In this document: positions 18,872-28,146 of the stretch, piece by piece
Position numbering within the stretch: position 1 is the stretch's first letter
Layout of the letters: each line of letters opens with the position of its first letter
Assembly: GCF_018798885.1 (NCBI RefSeq)
Contig: NZ_CP076361.1
Location: 2,385,501-2,449,500 of the forward strand
Direction of reading: 5' to 3'
DNA length: 64,000 nt
Source: Gemmobacter fulvus
GTDB lineage: Bacteria; Pseudomonadota; Alphaproteobacteria; Rhodobacterales; Rhodobacteraceae
The notes under the pieces: model-generated
The model's input: only the letters and a program-made list of their open reading frames with translations
The model's database searches: none
Told to the model about the DNA's origin: nothing
Made by a program: the position numbers and the translations under genes

Positions 18872-19082
18872 CCTGCCCTCGTGCTTTGGGTCAGAGATTG
18901 CCGATTTGCACAGGGAAGGCAACAGCCCGCCGCGCCCGGCGATTCGGCCCCTGCTGCGGCTTTCCCGCAACGCCGGTCCGGGCTTTGTGCGGCAATGGCG
19001 GATTTGGACGGATTCTGTCGGCTGTTACCTTGATTTTAACATGATGTGGCAGACACTTGTTTTCGGAGGACGGGAGGCGAAG

Positions 19083-19430
19083 ATGCTGGAATTTCTGCCC
19101 AAGGAGCTGCGCGAGGGGCTGGACCTCGCGATGGTGCGCAAGGCACGGCGCAGCCGGTTGCGGGTGCAACTGGGCGAGGCGGTGTTTCCGGTGCTGCATC
19201 TGACGACCGAGGTGATCGTGCTGGATGCCGAGCGCACACCCCGTCTGCGCGGGCTGGTCGATGTGTTCGATGGCGCACGGCATATCCTGCAAGGCCTGAT
19301 CGTGGCCACCCGGGTGGAAAACGGGCGGCTTGTCTGCGAATTCAAACGCGCGACCGTGGTCAGCGAAACGGCCCCGCTGGATTTCTGGCGCGATGAAAAC
19401 GCGCCGGTGGCCTATCTGCCCAAACACTAG
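19083..19430 (+). CDS. Conserved protein of unknown function
   Basis: 115 aa, soluble, predicted mixed alpha/beta. The ATG at 19083 is preceded by GGGAGG at good spacing. It starts LEFLPKELREGLD, has a basic segment (VRKARRSRLRVQ) and ends with a DFWRDENAPVAYLP motif. I recognise the pattern as recurring in Rhodobacterales but know no function. The neighbour is a convergent L,D-transpeptidase gene overlapping by 4 bp at the stop codons. Confidence 0.75.
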   Translation: MLEFLPKELREGLDLAMVRKARRSRLRVQLGEAVFPVLHLTTEVIVLDAERTPRLRGLVDVFDGARHILQGLIVATRVENGRLVCEFKRATVVSETAPLDFWRDENAPVAYLPKH

Positions 19431-19963
19431 GGACGGATTTCCACTTCGGTGCCCAAAGGGGTTGCGGCCCAAAGCTCCGCAATCTCGGCATTGCCGAGCG
19501 CGATGCAGCCTGCCGTCCAGTCATGCCGCAACAGGCTCTGCGCGGGCAGGACATTGGGCTGGCCGTGCAGGAAGATATCGCCGCCCGGATCATAGCCCCC
19601 GGCACGGGCGCGCGCGATGTCATCGGCTTGCGGATAGTTCAGGCCCAGCGACAGGTGATAGGCGCTGGCCGCATTGCGGCGGTCGATGCGAAACAGCCCT
19701 TCGGGCGTGCGGCCATCACCCTGTCGCTGCTTGTCGCCTTCGGGCGCAAACCCCAGCGCGATGCGATAGGTCTTCACCGCCTGACCTTCGCGGAACACGG
19801 TCAGGCGGCGGGCAGATTTCTCGATCAGGATGCGGTCGATCTGGCCAGTCAGCGCGATGTCTGGGCGCGGGGGCGGCGCCGGTCGCAGCCAGATCAGCGC
19901 CCCTGCCGCTCCCAGAAGCGCGAGCAGGGTCAACACAGAAAAGATCCGCGCCAGCCAGGTCAT
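19427..19963 (-). CDS. L,D-transpeptidase (YkuD domain)
   Basis: 178-aa membrane-anchored enzyme (one helix at residues 5-26) with a YkuD catalytic domain. The HG motif in IFLHGQPN and the Cys motif DWTAGCIALGN, with the catalytic Cys, are present. Such enzymes form 3-3 crosslinks in peptidoglycan or link proteins to it. The short form without a peptidoglycan-binding domain is common in alphaproteobacteria. Its ATG overlaps the stop of the PatB-like gene (ATGA), so the two are translated together. Confidence 0.9.
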   Translation of the reverse strand: MTWLARIFSVLTLLALLGAAGALIWLRPAPPPRPDIALTGQIDRILIEKSARRLTVFREGQAVKTYRIALGFAPEGDKQRQGDGRTPEGLFRIDRRNAASAYHLSLGLNYPQADDIARARAGGYDPGGDIFLHGQPNVLPAQSLLRHDWTAGCIALGNAEIAELWAATPLGTEVEIRP

Positions 19964-21168
19964 TGCAGATCGGCAAAGGCCTTTTGCAGCCGCGCCACCG
20001 CGTCGATCACCTGCGCGCGCGGGGCCGCGAGGTTGAAGCGCAGGAAGCTTTCGCCGCCCGCGCCGAAGGTGGCCCCATGATTGGCCACGATCTGCGCATC
20101 GGTCTGCACACGCGCGATGACATCGGCGGAATCCATGCCGGTATCGGCAAAATCGACCCATGCCAGATAGGTGGCCTCCAGCGGCATGGAGCGCAGGCCC
20201 GGAATGGCATTCACCCCGTCATCGAACAGGCGGCGATTGCCTTCCAGGTAGGTCATCAGCGCATCGACCCAGGCCGCCCCTTCCGCCGAATAGGCCGCCG
20301 TCGCCATGAACAGGCCAAAGGAATTGGCCGAGATGCCCATGGCGTTCATCCGGGCGGCAAAGCGGGCGCGCAGCGCGGGATCGAGGATGATCACATTGCC
20401 GGAATGGCTGCCTGCGATGTTGAAGGTCTTTGTCGTCGCCGTCATCATCACCAGCCGGTCGACCACATCCGGTGCCGCCAGCGGCATGACGGTATGGTGC
20501 TGCCCCGGAAACACCAGATCATGGTGGATCTCGTCCGACACGAGGATCAGGTCGTGGCGTTTGCAGAAATCGGCAATGGCGCGCAGCTCGTCGCGCGACC
20601 AGACCCGACCGCCGGGATTGTGCGGAGAGCACAGAATCATCATGCGGGTGCGCGGGGTGATCTGTTCATCCCACCCCGAAATGTCGAGCATGTAGCGCCC
20701 GGCATCATTGCGCAGCTTGCATTCGATCACATCGCGCCCGGCTGCTTTGATGACGCGCGCGAAGGCGTGATACACGGGCGTCATCAGCACCACCGCATCG
20801 CCGGGCTGGGTGAAGCTGTCGACGCACATCGCCGTGCCGTTGACCAGACCGTGCGTGGTGAAAATCGCCTCGGCGGGCACCTCCCAATCGTGGCGATTGG
20901 CCATCCACCAGCGGATCGCCGCCAGATACTCTGCATCGTCGCCGTAATAGCCATAGACGCCATGCGCGGCCATGCCCTCGACCGCCTGTTGCACACAGGC
21001 CGGGGGCCGGAATTCCATATCCGCAACCCACATGGCGATGCCGGTCTGGGCGGGCACGCCGTAAAGCTTTTCCATCATGTCCCATTTCACGCAATGCGTG
21101 CCGTGGCGTTGGATCACCTCGTCAAAGCAGGTGGGGCTGATCTGCGGAATGGGATGCGCGATGGTCAT
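19960..21168 (-). CDS. PatB/MalY-type C-S lyase or aminotransferase
   Basis: PLP fold-type I enzyme of the MalY/PatB cystathionine beta-lyase group, 402 aa. WVADMEFRPP and YGYYGDD near the N-terminus, CSPHNPGGRVW, the DEIHHDL motif, and the PLP lysine in TATTKTFNIAGSHSGN are visible. It cleaves cystathionine or cysteine conjugates to a thiol, pyruvate and ammonia. The start at 21168 has AAGGAA upstream. It leads a two-gene unit with the L,D-transpeptidase and is divergent from the deformylase operon. Confidence 0.9.
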   Translation of the reverse strand: MTIAHPIPQISPTCFDEVIQRHGTHCVKWDMMEKLYGVPAQTGIAMWVADMEFRPPACVQQAVEGMAAHGVYGYYGDDAEYLAAIRWWMANRHDWEVPAEAIFTTHGLVNGTAMCVDSFTQPGDAVVLMTPVYHAFARVIKAAGRDVIECKLRNDAGRYMLDISGWDEQITPRTRMMILCSPHNPGGRVWSRDELRAIADFCKRHDLILVSDEIHHDLVFPGQHHTVMPLAAPDVVDRLVMMTATTKTFNIAGSHSGNVIILDPALRARFAARMNAMGISANSFGLFMATAAYSAEGAAWVDALMTYLEGNRRLFDDGVNAIPGLRSMPLEATYLAWVDFADTGMDSADVIARVQTDAQIVANHGATFGAGGESFLRFNLAAPRAQVIDAVARLQKAFADLQ

Positions 21169-21283
21169 GGTTTGGTTCCTTATGGTCACACACAGCCTAA
21201 CGCGGTGGCAGGCGGCTGCAAGGGATGCCCGGCAGGATAGGGGAATGGTCGAAATTTTCCACATCCCGCGCTGCAACTGCCTG

Positions 21284-21347
21284 AAATCTCTGGTTGTATG
21301 TGACATGGTGAGATTTTTTCGCAGAAATTGATATAGATAAGAGATTT
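21284..21347. promoter_or_regulatory. AT-rich divergent control region between patB-like gene and def
   Basis: The 277-bp gap holds an inverted repeat AAATCTC (21284-21290) / GAGATTT (21310-21316) and a further GAGATTT at 21341-21347. They lie in the most AT-rich part, with TATAGATAA between the last two copies. This is plausible for divergent promoters and a regulator site. No sigma-factor match is clear enough to name. Confidence 0.35.
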
Positions 21348-21445
21348 TATCCCAGACGCAGAAAATTCGCCGCAGCGGTCTGTGACGCTCTCCCACCCTG
21401 CGCGCGGGCATTGCAGGAAAGGCGCAGTTTGCGTAAATCAGGCAC

Positions 21446-21967
21446 ATGATACGCCCGATCCTCATCCACCCCGATCCCCGCCTCAAGAAGCTCTGCGAGC
21501 CGATTGCCGCTGTCACGCCCGAACTGGGCAAGCTGGCCGAGGATATGCTGGACACCATGTATGACGCGCCGGGCATCGGTCTGGCCGCGCCGCAGATCGG
21601 CGTGACCCGCCGCCTGATCGTGCTGGATTGCGAAAAAGAGCCGGGCCATGCACCCCGGCCTCTGGTGATGTTCAACCCGGAAATCATCTGGTCCTCTGAA
21701 GACCTGTCGACCTATGAGGAAGGCTGTCTGTCGATCCCGGATCAATATGCCGAGGTGGAGCGCCCGGCCGAAGTGCAGGTGCGCTGGCTGGGGCTGGATG
21801 GCAAGCTGCAGGAAGAGCAGTTCTCGGGCCTCTGGGCCACCTGCGTGCAGCACGAGATCGACCATCTGAACGGCAAGCTGTTCATTGATTTTCTGGGGCC
21901 GCTCAAGCGGCAGATGATCACGCGGCGGATGGAAAAGCTGAAACGTGAACGGGCGCGGCAGGCCTGA
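21446..21967 (+). CDS. def: Peptide deformylase (canonical copy)
   Basis: Removes the formyl group from the N-terminal Met of new proteins; metal-dependent cytosolic enzyme. 173 aa. All three active-site motifs are intact: GIGLAAPQIG, EGCLSIP with the Cys ligand, and QHEIDHLNG with the two His ligands and catalytic Glu. It heads a tight operon of three deformylase homologues and fmt. This copy is the one most likely to carry the essential activity. Confidence 0.96.
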   Translation: MIRPILIHPDPRLKKLCEPIAAVTPELGKLAEDMLDTMYDAPGIGLAAPQIGVTRRLIVLDCEKEPGHAPRPLVMFNPEIIWSSEDLSTYEEGCLSIPDQYAEVERPAEVQVRWLGLDGKLQEEQFSGLWATCVQHEIDHLNGKLFIDFLGPLKRQMITRRMEKLKRERARQA

Positions 21968-22461
21968 TGGCGATCCTGCCCATTCTGACCTGGCCTGACC
22001 GGCGGCTCAGCCGCCGCTGCGCCGAGGTGGCCGAGATCACGCCCGAGGTGGCGCAGCTTGCTGCGGATATGCTGGAGACCATGTATGCGGCACCGGGGCG
22101 CGGGCTGGCCGGGCCACAGGTTGGCGCGATGCTGCGGCTGTTCGTGATGGATACCGATTGGAAAGACGGGCCGCGCGCCCCGAAAGTGGTCATCAACCCC
22201 GATATCCTGTGGATGGATGACACCCGCATCGAAGGGCCGGAGGGCTGCCTGTCGCTGCCCGGCATCATCCCGCAGATCAGCCGCGCGACCGCCATCCGCC
22301 TGCGCTATACCGGGCTGGACGGGGCCGAGCGGGAAGAACTGCTGCACGGTTTTGCCGCGATCTGCGCCCAGCATGAATTCGATCACCTTGACGGGATCAT
22401 GACCCTGAACCGCCTTGCGCCCGAGGCGCGGGCCATAGCCGAAAAGCAGTATTACCTGTGA
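21967..22461 (+). CDS. def: Peptide deformylase paralogue 2
   Basis: 164 aa; its ATG overlaps the stop of the first copy by one base. The motifs have diverged but the chemistry is intact: GRGLAGPQVG in motif 1, EGCLSLPG with the Cys ligand, QHEFDHLDG with both His and the Glu. The C-terminal helix is shorter and less basic than in copy 1. It could be an active enzyme with another substrate range or an accessory enzyme. It overlaps copy 3 by GTGA. Confidence 0.92.
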   Translation: MAILPILTWPDRRLSRRCAEVAEITPEVAQLAADMLETMYAAPGRGLAGPQVGAMLRLFVMDTDWKDGPRAPKVVINPDILWMDDTRIEGPEGCLSLPGIIPQISRATAIRLRYTGLDGAEREELLHGFAAICAQHEFDHLDGIMTLNRLAPEARAIAEKQYYL

Positions 22462-22961
22462 CCGTCCGCCGCTGCCTGCCCTGGCCGGACAAACGCCTGC
22501 AAACCCCCGCAGCCCCCGTGGACGCGATCACCGACGAGGTGCGCGCGATCTGGGCCGATATGGTCGACACCATGGATGCGATGCCCGGCTATGGGCTGGG
22601 CGCGCCACAGATCGGCGTGATGCTGCGGTTGGCAGTGGTCGATTGCTCGGACGAGCGGGGCCGTGCCGTGCTGATGGCCAATCCCGAGGTGTTGTTTGCC
22701 AGCGGCCAGTTCCGCGAGCATGAAGAGGCCAGCCCCAATCTGCCCGGCGTGTCGGCGGTAATCGCCCGGCCGCGTGCGGTGACGGTGCGGTTTCTGAATG
22801 CCGAAGGGGAGATGGAGGACCGCGATTTTGTGAACCTCTGGGCCACCTCTGTGCAGCATCAGATCGACCATCTGAATGGCTGCCTGTATTTTGACCATCT
22901 GAAACCGTTGAAACGCAAGATGCTGATTGCCAAGGCCGAAAAGCTGCGGGGCCGGGCATGA
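22458..22961 (+). CDS. Degenerate peptide deformylase homologue 3
   Basis: 167 aa from the GTG at 22458. Clearly homologous ([28 protein letters not shown]), but two key residues are changed. The Cys ligand position of EGCLSIP is Ser92 in EEASPNLPG. The catalytic Glu of HEXXH is Gln135. Both His ligands (134, 138) remain. By established deformylase chemistry it should be inactive or very weak, yet the frame is intact and coupled by overlaps to both neighbours. A binding or regulatory role is possible. Confidence 0.9.
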   Translation: MTVRRCLPWPDKRLQTPAAPVDAITDEVRAIWADMVDTMDAMPGYGLGAPQIGVMLRLAVVDCSDERGRAVLMANPEVLFASGQFREHEEASPNLPGVSAVIARPRAVTVRFLNAEGEMEDRDFVNLWATSVQHQIDHLNGCLYFDHLKPLKRKMLIAKAEKLRGRA

Positions 22962-23854
22962 AGGTTGTGTTCATGGGCACGCCCGAGTTTTCGGTGCCGG
23001 TGCTGGAGGCGCTGGCGCGGGATCACGAGGTGGTCTGTGTCTATAGCCAGCCACCGCGCCCGGCGGGGCGGGGCAAGAAAGACCGCCCGTCGCCGGTGCA
23101 GGCGCGGGCGGAAGGCTTGGGCCTGCCGGTGCGTCATCCGGTCAGCCTGAAAAGCGCCGAGGCGCAGGCCGAGTTTGCGGCGCTTGGGGCGGATGTGGCG
23201 GTGGTGGTCGCCTATGGGCTGATCCTGCCGCAGCCGGTACTGGATGCGCCGCGCCATGGCTGCCTGAACATCCATGCGAGCCTGTTGCCGCGTTGGCGCG
23301 GGGCTGCGCCGATCCATCGGGCCATCATGGCCGGGGATGCGGAAACCGGCATCTGCATCATGCAGATGGAGGCCGGGCTGGACACCGGCCCGGTACTGCT
23401 GCGCGAGGCCGTGGCGATCGGCGCGGACGAGACGACCGGGCAGCTGCATGACCGGCTGAGCGGCATGGGCGCGCGGCTGATCGGCACCGCACTGGCGCAG
23501 CTGCCGGACCTGCACCCGGAGGTGCAGGCGGCAGAGGGCGTGACCTATGCCAGCAAGATCGACAAATCCGAAGCGCAGGTGGATTGGACCCGGCCCGCCA
23601 CCGAGGTGGATCGTCTGATCCGGGGCCTCTCGCCCTTTCCGGGGGCCTGGTGCCAGATTGGTGGCGAGCGGGTGAAGCTGCTCGGCTCGCATCTGGCCGA
23701 GGGGCAGGGCGCGCCGGGGCAGGTGCTGCATGGGCTGACCGTGGCCTGTGGCAGTGGCGCGGTGGCGGTGACGCTGGCGCAGCGCGAAGGCAAGAAACCT
23801 ATGGCCCCCGATGCGTTTTTGCGCGGCTTTACCCTGCCCGACCGTCTGGTCTGA
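22958..23854 (+). CDS. fmt: Methionyl-tRNA formyltransferase
   Basis: Formylates initiator Met-tRNA using 10-formyl-THF. 298 aa. N-terminal hydrolase domain with [12 protein letters not shown], the catalytic [14 protein letters not shown] segment containing the conserved His, and a C-terminal OB-like domain. Its start overlaps the third deformylase homologue by ATGA, so formylation and deformylation are encoded in one operon, a common bacterial pairing. Confidence 0.96.
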   Translation: MKVVFMGTPEFSVPVLEALARDHEVVCVYSQPPRPAGRGKKDRPSPVQARAEGLGLPVRHPVSLKSAEAQAEFAALGADVAVVVAYGLILPQPVLDAPRHGCLNIHASLLPRWRGAAPIHRAIMAGDAETGICIMQMEAGLDTGPVLLREAVAIGADETTGQLHDRLSGMGARLIGTALAQLPDLHPEVQAAEGVTYASKIDKSEAQVDWTRPATEVDRLIRGLSPFPGAWCQIGGERVKLLGSHLAEGQGAPGQVLHGLTVACGSGAVAVTLAQREGKKPMAPDAFLRGFTLPDRLV

Positions 23855-23920
23855 TCTGCGGGCCATGGACAGGCGGCAGGGCTTGGGTCACTCTGCAACA
23901 GAACCGCGAAAGGGCCCGTG

Positions 23921-24160
23921 ATGTCATTGTTTCTGTTGATCCTGATTGTGGGGGCCGCAGCGGGCTTCCTTGCCACCCGGTTCATGCGGGTGCAGACCGA
24001 TGTGCCGACCACCATCGCCCTGGGCATGGCCGGGGCGGCGGTGTCGTGGTTCGTGCTGCGGCTGATCGCCAAGCTTGCCGGATCGGGGCTGATGTTCATC
24101 GGCGCGGTGCTGGGGGCGATGGCGCTGATCTGGATCTGGAAGACCTATATCAGTCGCTGA
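23921..24160 (+). CDS. GlsB/YeaQ-like small membrane protein
   Basis: 79-aa protein with three hydrophobic segments and Gly/Ala-rich helices, resembling the transglycosylase-associated (GlsB/YeaQ/YmgE) family but with a variant N-terminus. The ATG at 23921 has AAAGGG six bases upstream; an adjacent GTG at 23918 is possible. Its 3' end overlaps the convergent TetR-type gene by 11 bp. Function unknown; relatives are stress-induced. Confidence 0.6.
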   Translation: MSLFLLILIVGAAAGFLATRFMRVQTDVPTTIALGMAGAAVSWFVLRLIAKLAGSGLMFIGAVLGAMALIWIWKTYISR

Positions 24161-24674
24161 GGCGCTTTACCGCGTCTTTCAGGCGAAAGCCCTTGCCGCC
24201 TGCCATCTGCCACAGCATCTGCCCCTGCCAGGCCGCGAACAGCAGCGCCGCTGTCTCGCGCCCCTTTGCGCCGCCGCCCAGCCGCAGCGCCAGCGCGGTT
24301 TCCACCTGCGCGCGCCAGGTTTCGGCACGGGCGCGCAGCACGGGATCGCGGAAATCCGCCGCCAGCAGCGTCAGATCCGAGGTTTCCGGCGCATCCGCCC
24401 CCAGCGCCTTGAGCAGGGCCTGCGCCCCTTTGGCGTTCAGCGCGGCATCGCCTTCGGCCTGGGTCGTGGTGGCCTCCAGCGCATCCCAGGCTGCGGCGAG
24501 GGCCGCACGCAGCATGGCATCGCGCGAGCCGAACCGTTGCACCAGCGTCGCGGCGGCCAGGCCCGTGGCCTGCGAGATGGTGGAGAAGGACACCGCCTTT
24601 TCGCCGCCCTGTGCCATCAGGTGCCGGATTTCGGCAAAAACAGCCGTGTCGGGAATGAGTTTCTTGCGGGCCAT
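24150..24674 (-). CDS. TetR-family transcriptional regulator
   Basis: 174 aa. The N-terminal helix-turn-helix is seen in VSFSTISQATGLAAATLVQRFGSRDAML (read as two overlapping pieces: FSTISQATGLAAATL and VQRFGSRDAML). This is a TetR pattern with Phe-Gly in place of the usual Tyr-x-Tyr/Phe-x-x-K. The ligand-binding C-terminal domain is Ala-rich. The target may be a gene nearby, but no operator is evident. TetR assignment is likely, effector unknown. Confidence 0.75.
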   Translation of the reverse strand: MARKKLIPDTAVFAEIRHLMAQGGEKAVSFSTISQATGLAAATLVQRFGSRDAMLRAALAAAWDALEATTTQAEGDAALNAKGAQALLKALGADAPETSDLTLLAADFRDPVLRARAETWRAQVETALALRLGGGAKGRETAALLFAAWQGQMLWQMAGGKGFRLKDAVKRLSD

Positions 24675-24725
24675 GGCGCTATCATAAGTGAATAAAAGGT
24701 TATGAAAAGAGGGCTTTGCACAGAA

Positions 24726-25355
24726 TCAGCGGTTCAGCCCGTCGCGCGGCGGGCGGGGGTGATAGACCGGCAGCCGCCAGCCAAAGCCCAGCGATCCGGC
24801 GCGCAGGGTAAAGGTCACCCCGGCACAGGCCAGCAGGGCGACATCACGCCCCAGCCCGGCCAGCAGCACGGCGGCGGCGGCCCCGGCAAAGGCTGCGGTG
24901 ACGTAAAGCTCGCCCTGCCGCAGCACCAGTGGCACCTCGTTGCACACCACGTCGCGCATCAGGCCGCCCATGCAGCCGGTGATCATGCCCATTACCAGCA
25001 CCACCGGCCAGCCCAGCCCGGCCCCCATCGCCACCCCCACCCCGGCTGGCACCGCAATCGCCAGCGCACAGGCATCCAGCCAGAGCAGCGCGCGAAACCG
25101 GCTTTCCAGCCGGTGTGCGGCAAAAAACACCAGAATGGCGGCAGCCGAGGCCACGGCGAGGATGGCCGGATTGCCGACCCAGAACACCGGCTCGCGGTTG
25201 ATCAGCACATCGCGCAGCGTGCCGCCGCCCACCGCCGTCAGGCAGGCGATGAAGATGAAGCCCACGATGTCCAGCTGCGCCCGGCTGGCAACCAGCGCCC
25301 CCGTCAGAGCAAAAACCGCGACCGAGACGTAATCAAGGGCCGACAGCAGGGTCAT
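24726..25355 (-). CDS. TRIC/UPF0126 family membrane protein
   Basis: 209 aa, seven hydrophobic helices, two repeated halves each with the glycine-rich motif: [11 protein letters not shown] (about residue 43-53) and [16 protein letters not shown] (about 127-142). These are the signatures of the bacterial trimeric intracellular cation channel (YicG/UPF0126) family. Members conduct K+ or Na+; some were annotated as glycine carriers. Its ATG overlaps the rnhA stop by 4 bp. Confidence 0.88.
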   Translation of the reverse strand: MTLLSALDYVSVAVFALTGALVASRAQLDIVGFIFIACLTAVGGGTLRDVLINREPVFWVGNPAILAVASAAAILVFFAAHRLESRFRALLWLDACALAIAVPAGVGVAMGAGLGWPVVLVMGMITGCMGGLMRDVVCNEVPLVLRQGELYVTAAFAGAAAAVLLAGLGRDVALLACAGVTFTLRAGSLGFGWRLPVYHPRPPRDGLNR

Positions 25356-25822
25356 GCTGCCGGGGCCTTTTTCGGTTTGAACGGCGCCATGCCTGCGCGG
25401 GCCAGCTCGTCGGCGCGTTCATTCTCGGCATGGCCCGCATGGCCCTTGATCCATTTCCACGTCACCTGATGGCGGGCCTGTGCCGCATCCAGCCGTTGCC
25501 ACAGATCGACATTCTTGACCGGCGGGCCACCAGCGGTGCGCCAGCCCTTGCGCTTCCATCCGGCCATCCATTCGGTGATGCCGTTTTTGACATAGGCACT
25601 GTCGGTGACGATGGTGATGGCCGAGGTTTTGGTCAGCGCCTCAAGCGCCGAAATCGCGGCCATCAGCTCCATCCGGTTGTTGGTCGTGTCCGGCTCGCCC
25701 CCGTTCAGCGTGCGCTCCTTCACCACCACAGCCCCTTCGCGGGCCAGCATCAGCACACCCCAGCCACCGGGGCCGGGATTGCCGGAACAGGCACCATCGG
25801 TATAGGCGTAAAGGTCTGGCAT
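25352..25822 (-). CDS. rnhA: Ribonuclease HI
   Basis: Degrades RNA in RNA-DNA hybrids. 156 aa. The catalytic acidic residues are in place: Asp in [14 protein letters not shown], Glu in NRMELMA, Asp in [10 protein letters not shown] and Asp in ERADELA. The basic handle region ([12 protein letters not shown]) is complete. It is followed by a TRIC-type membrane protein gene with overlapping codons. Confidence 0.97.
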   Translation of the reverse strand: MPDLYAYTDGACSGNPGPGGWGVLMLAREGAVVVKERTLNGGEPDTTNNRMELMAAISALEALTKTSAITIVTDSAYVKNGITEWMAGWKRKGWRTAGGPPVKNVDLWQRLDAAQARHQVTWKWIKGHAGHAENERADELARAGMAPFKPKKAPAA

Positions 25823-25895
25823 GGCTGTCCTCTGTGCTCAACGTCCTAGCGTGTGCCATAGCCTGCCCGGCGCGGGGATGCCAGCGCGGCCCGGA

Positions 25896-26504
25896 TCAGG
25901 CGGCGCGTTCCATCGCCAGTTTCGCGCCCAGCCCGGCAAAGGAGGCGGCAAAGGCGCGGCGCAGCCATGCCATTACCGAAGGGCTGCCCAGCAGTGCCCG
26001 GCGGCCTGTGGCGGCCAGCACGGCATAGAGCAGGAAGGTGACAAAGGTCATGGCAGAAAAGCCAAGGCCCAGTTCGATCATCAGGCCGAGGGTCGCGCCC
26101 TGCGTCGGCAGGAATTGCGGCAGGAAGGCCACGAAGAACAGGGGCAGCTTCGGGTTCAGGATATTCAGCAGCACCCCGCGCCACACGATCCGCCCGATGG
26201 GGGCCGGGGCCGCAGGGGCGATATCCATGCCGCCCTTTGCCTTCAGCACGGCCCAGGCCATCCACAGCAGATAGGCGACCCCGGCATATTTCACGGTCTG
26301 GAACAGCACGGCACTGGTGTGCAGCACGGCGGCAAGGCCCGCCAGCGCCACGATCAGATGCAGCACCGTGGCAATGGTGCAGCCGATCGAGGCCCAGATC
26401 CCGGCGCGAAAGCCGCCCCCCAGGGTCATCGACAGGGTATAGACCACGCCGATACCGGGCGCGATGCAGACGACAAAGGCGGTCAACAGGAATTCGGGCG
26501 ACAT
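25896..26504 (-). CDS. LysE/RhtB-family amino-acid exporter
   Basis: 202 aa with about six hydrophobic helices. The N-terminal region has the PGIGVVYTLSMTLGGGFRAGI signature of the LysE/RhtB group, and the LLNILNPKLPLFFVAFLPQF motif lies near residue 112. Probably exports amino acids or derivatives; the substrate cannot be told. It stands as a single gene between rnhA and ispH. Confidence 0.88.
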   Translation of the reverse strand: MSPEFLLTAFVVCIAPGIGVVYTLSMTLGGGFRAGIWASIGCTIATVLHLIVALAGLAAVLHTSAVLFQTVKYAGVAYLLWMAWAVLKAKGGMDIAPAAPAPIGRIVWRGVLLNILNPKLPLFFVAFLPQFLPTQGATLGLMIELGLGFSAMTFVTFLLYAVLAATGRRALLGSPSVMAWLRRAFAASFAGLGAKLAMERAA

Positions 26505-26578
26505 GGGTAAACCTCCGCTGGGTGTCTTACCCTATGCGATGCGTCGTATCTGACAAGCCAAGACTGACGGCGGGTTTC

Positions 26579-27532
26579 CTATTCCTGCACGCGCAGGACG
26601 CGGGGCACCTTGAACTCAACATGCTCTTTTGCGGTTTCCACCAGTTCGACCGTGGTGTCATAGCGGCTGCGGAACGCATCCAGCACCTCGTTCACCAGCA
26701 CTTCGGGGGCCGAGGCCCCGGCGGTGATGCCGACGCTCCGGATGCCCTCCAGCGCGCGCCAGTCGATTTCGGTGGCGCGGTGCACCAGCTGCGCATAGGC
26801 GCAGCCTGCGGCCCGGCCCACCTCGACCAGACGGCGGGAATTGGAGCTGTTGGGCGCGCCGATCACCAGCAGCGCGTCGATCTTCGGCGCAATCGCCTTG
26901 ACCGAGGCCTGGCGGTTGGTGGTGGCGTAACAGATGTCTTCCTTGTGCGGCCCGATGATTGCTGGGAAACGCGCCTGAAGGGCGGCGACAATCGCGGCGG
27001 TATCATCCACCGACAGCGTGGTCTGGGTGATGAAGGCGAGTTTGGCCGGATCGCGCGGGCGGACCTGCGCCACATCCTCGACCGTTTCCACCAGCAAGAC
27101 CTCACCCGCTGGCAGTTGCCCCATGGTGCCGATGGTCTCGGGATGGCCCGCATGGCCGATCATCACCATTTGCAGTCCGGCCTCGTGATGGCGCTCTGCC
27201 TCGATATGCACCTTGCTGACCAGCGGGCAGGTGGCATCGACATAGATCATCTCGCGCCGCGCCGCTTCGGCCGGGATGGATTTGGGCACGCCATGCGCCG
27301 AAAAGATCACCGGGCGGTCATCCGGCACGTCGTCCAGCTCTTCGACAAAGACCGCGCCAAGCGCCTTGAGGCCGTCGACCACATATTTGTTGTGAACGAT
27401 TTCGTGGCGCACATAGACCGGCGCGCCCCATTTGGTCAGCGCCATTTCCACGATCTTGATGGCGCGATCCACACCCGCGCAGAAACCGCGCGGCGCTGCG
27501 AGATAAAGGGTCAGGGCGGGTTTTGTCGTCAT
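26579..27532 (-). CDS. ispH: 4-hydroxy-3-methylbut-2-enyl diphosphate reductase
   Basis: Last enzyme of the MEP isoprenoid pathway, a [4Fe-4S] reductase giving IPP and DMAPP. 317 aa. Cluster cysteines are seen in [24 protein letters not shown] and [11 protein letters not shown]. Substrate-binding HEIVHN, SAHGVP and the TQTTLS segment are present, as is GASAPE near the C-terminus. Single gene, with rnhA and an exporter gene downstream in the same direction. Confidence 0.97.
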   Translation of the reverse strand: MTTKPALTLYLAAPRGFCAGVDRAIKIVEMALTKWGAPVYVRHEIVHNKYVVDGLKALGAVFVEELDDVPDDRPVIFSAHGVPKSIPAEAARREMIYVDATCPLVSKVHIEAERHHEAGLQMVMIGHAGHPETIGTMGQLPAGEVLLVETVEDVAQVRPRDPAKLAFITQTTLSVDDTAAIVAALQARFPAIIGPHKEDICYATTNRQASVKAIAPKIDALLVIGAPNSSNSRRLVEVGRAAGCAYAQLVHRATEIDWRALEGIRSVGITAGASAPEVLVNEVLDAFRSRYDTTVELVETAKEHVEFKVPRVLRVQE

Positions 27533-27577
27533 GGCGGCCTCGGGCTGGGATGGGGTTCAGGTAGGGCTTCGCGCGGC

Positions 27578-28021
27578 TCAGGTCCAGCCCCAAGCGATCA
27601 CACCTGCGGTCAGCGCGGCCAGCACGGTGTAACGGGCGGTCTTGGCAAAGCCGACGATCAGCACGAATTGCCAGATCGGCACCCGCAGCGCCCCGGCGAC
27701 AAAGCAGATCACATCGCCCAAAGGGGCCCAGCTGAGCAGCAGCGTCCAGCGCCCCCAGCGCTGATACCAGCGTTCCGCCCGCGCCAGCTGTGCCTCGGCC
27801 AGCGCAAAGCGCCCCTCCAGCCGCCGCGCGCCGCGCCCCAGGGCCCATGTCAGCGCCGATCCGGCGGTATTGCCAAGGCCCGCCACGGCGATCAGCAGCC
27901 ATAGCGGCACTTTGCCTGCCAGTTGCAGGCCGACAAAGACGGGTTCGGATTGGAAGGGCAGCGGCGTGGCGGCCAGAAATGCCGCCACCAGCATGCCGAA
28001 CAGCGAGGCGGGCAGCATCAT
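27578..28021 (-). CDS. YqaA/DedA-like membrane protein
   Basis: 147 aa from the ATG at 28021, with four hydrophobic stretches. It carries the VTT/DedA-type core: LGNTAGSALTWALGRGARR (about residues 48-66) and the ERWYQRWGRWTLLLSWAPLGD region. DedA-family proteins flip lipids or help membrane homeostasis; the short YqaA branch is poorly studied. An upstream in-frame start at 28063 would add 14 unlikely residues. Confidence 0.78.
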   Translation of the reverse strand: MMLPASLFGMLVAAFLAATPLPFQSEPVFVGLQLAGKVPLWLLIAVAGLGNTAGSALTWALGRGARRLEGRFALAEAQLARAERWYQRWGRWTLLLSWAPLGDVICFVAGALRVPIWQFVLIVGFAKTARYTVLAALTAGVIAWGWT

Positions 28022-28146
28022 GCGCGCACCGCACTCGCAAAACACAGACGCGCAGGTCTGCATGGTGCCATCCCCGCACCGATGCCGATCTGCGCGCCTG
28101 TCTTGGGTCTGCGTCTGGTCAGGGCGTCAGCCGCCCGGAACCGCAT

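Noticed and set aside
18906-18922. TTGCAC-N5-AGGCAA upstream of cobC as a further copy of the pckA/SDR dyad
   Set aside because: Only the TTGC/GCAA ends agree; the right arm differs and the surrounding bases do not match.
18872-19082. Cobalamin riboswitch before cobC
   Set aside because: No B12-box (AGCCACTG-like) or extended stem set seen in the 210-bp gap.
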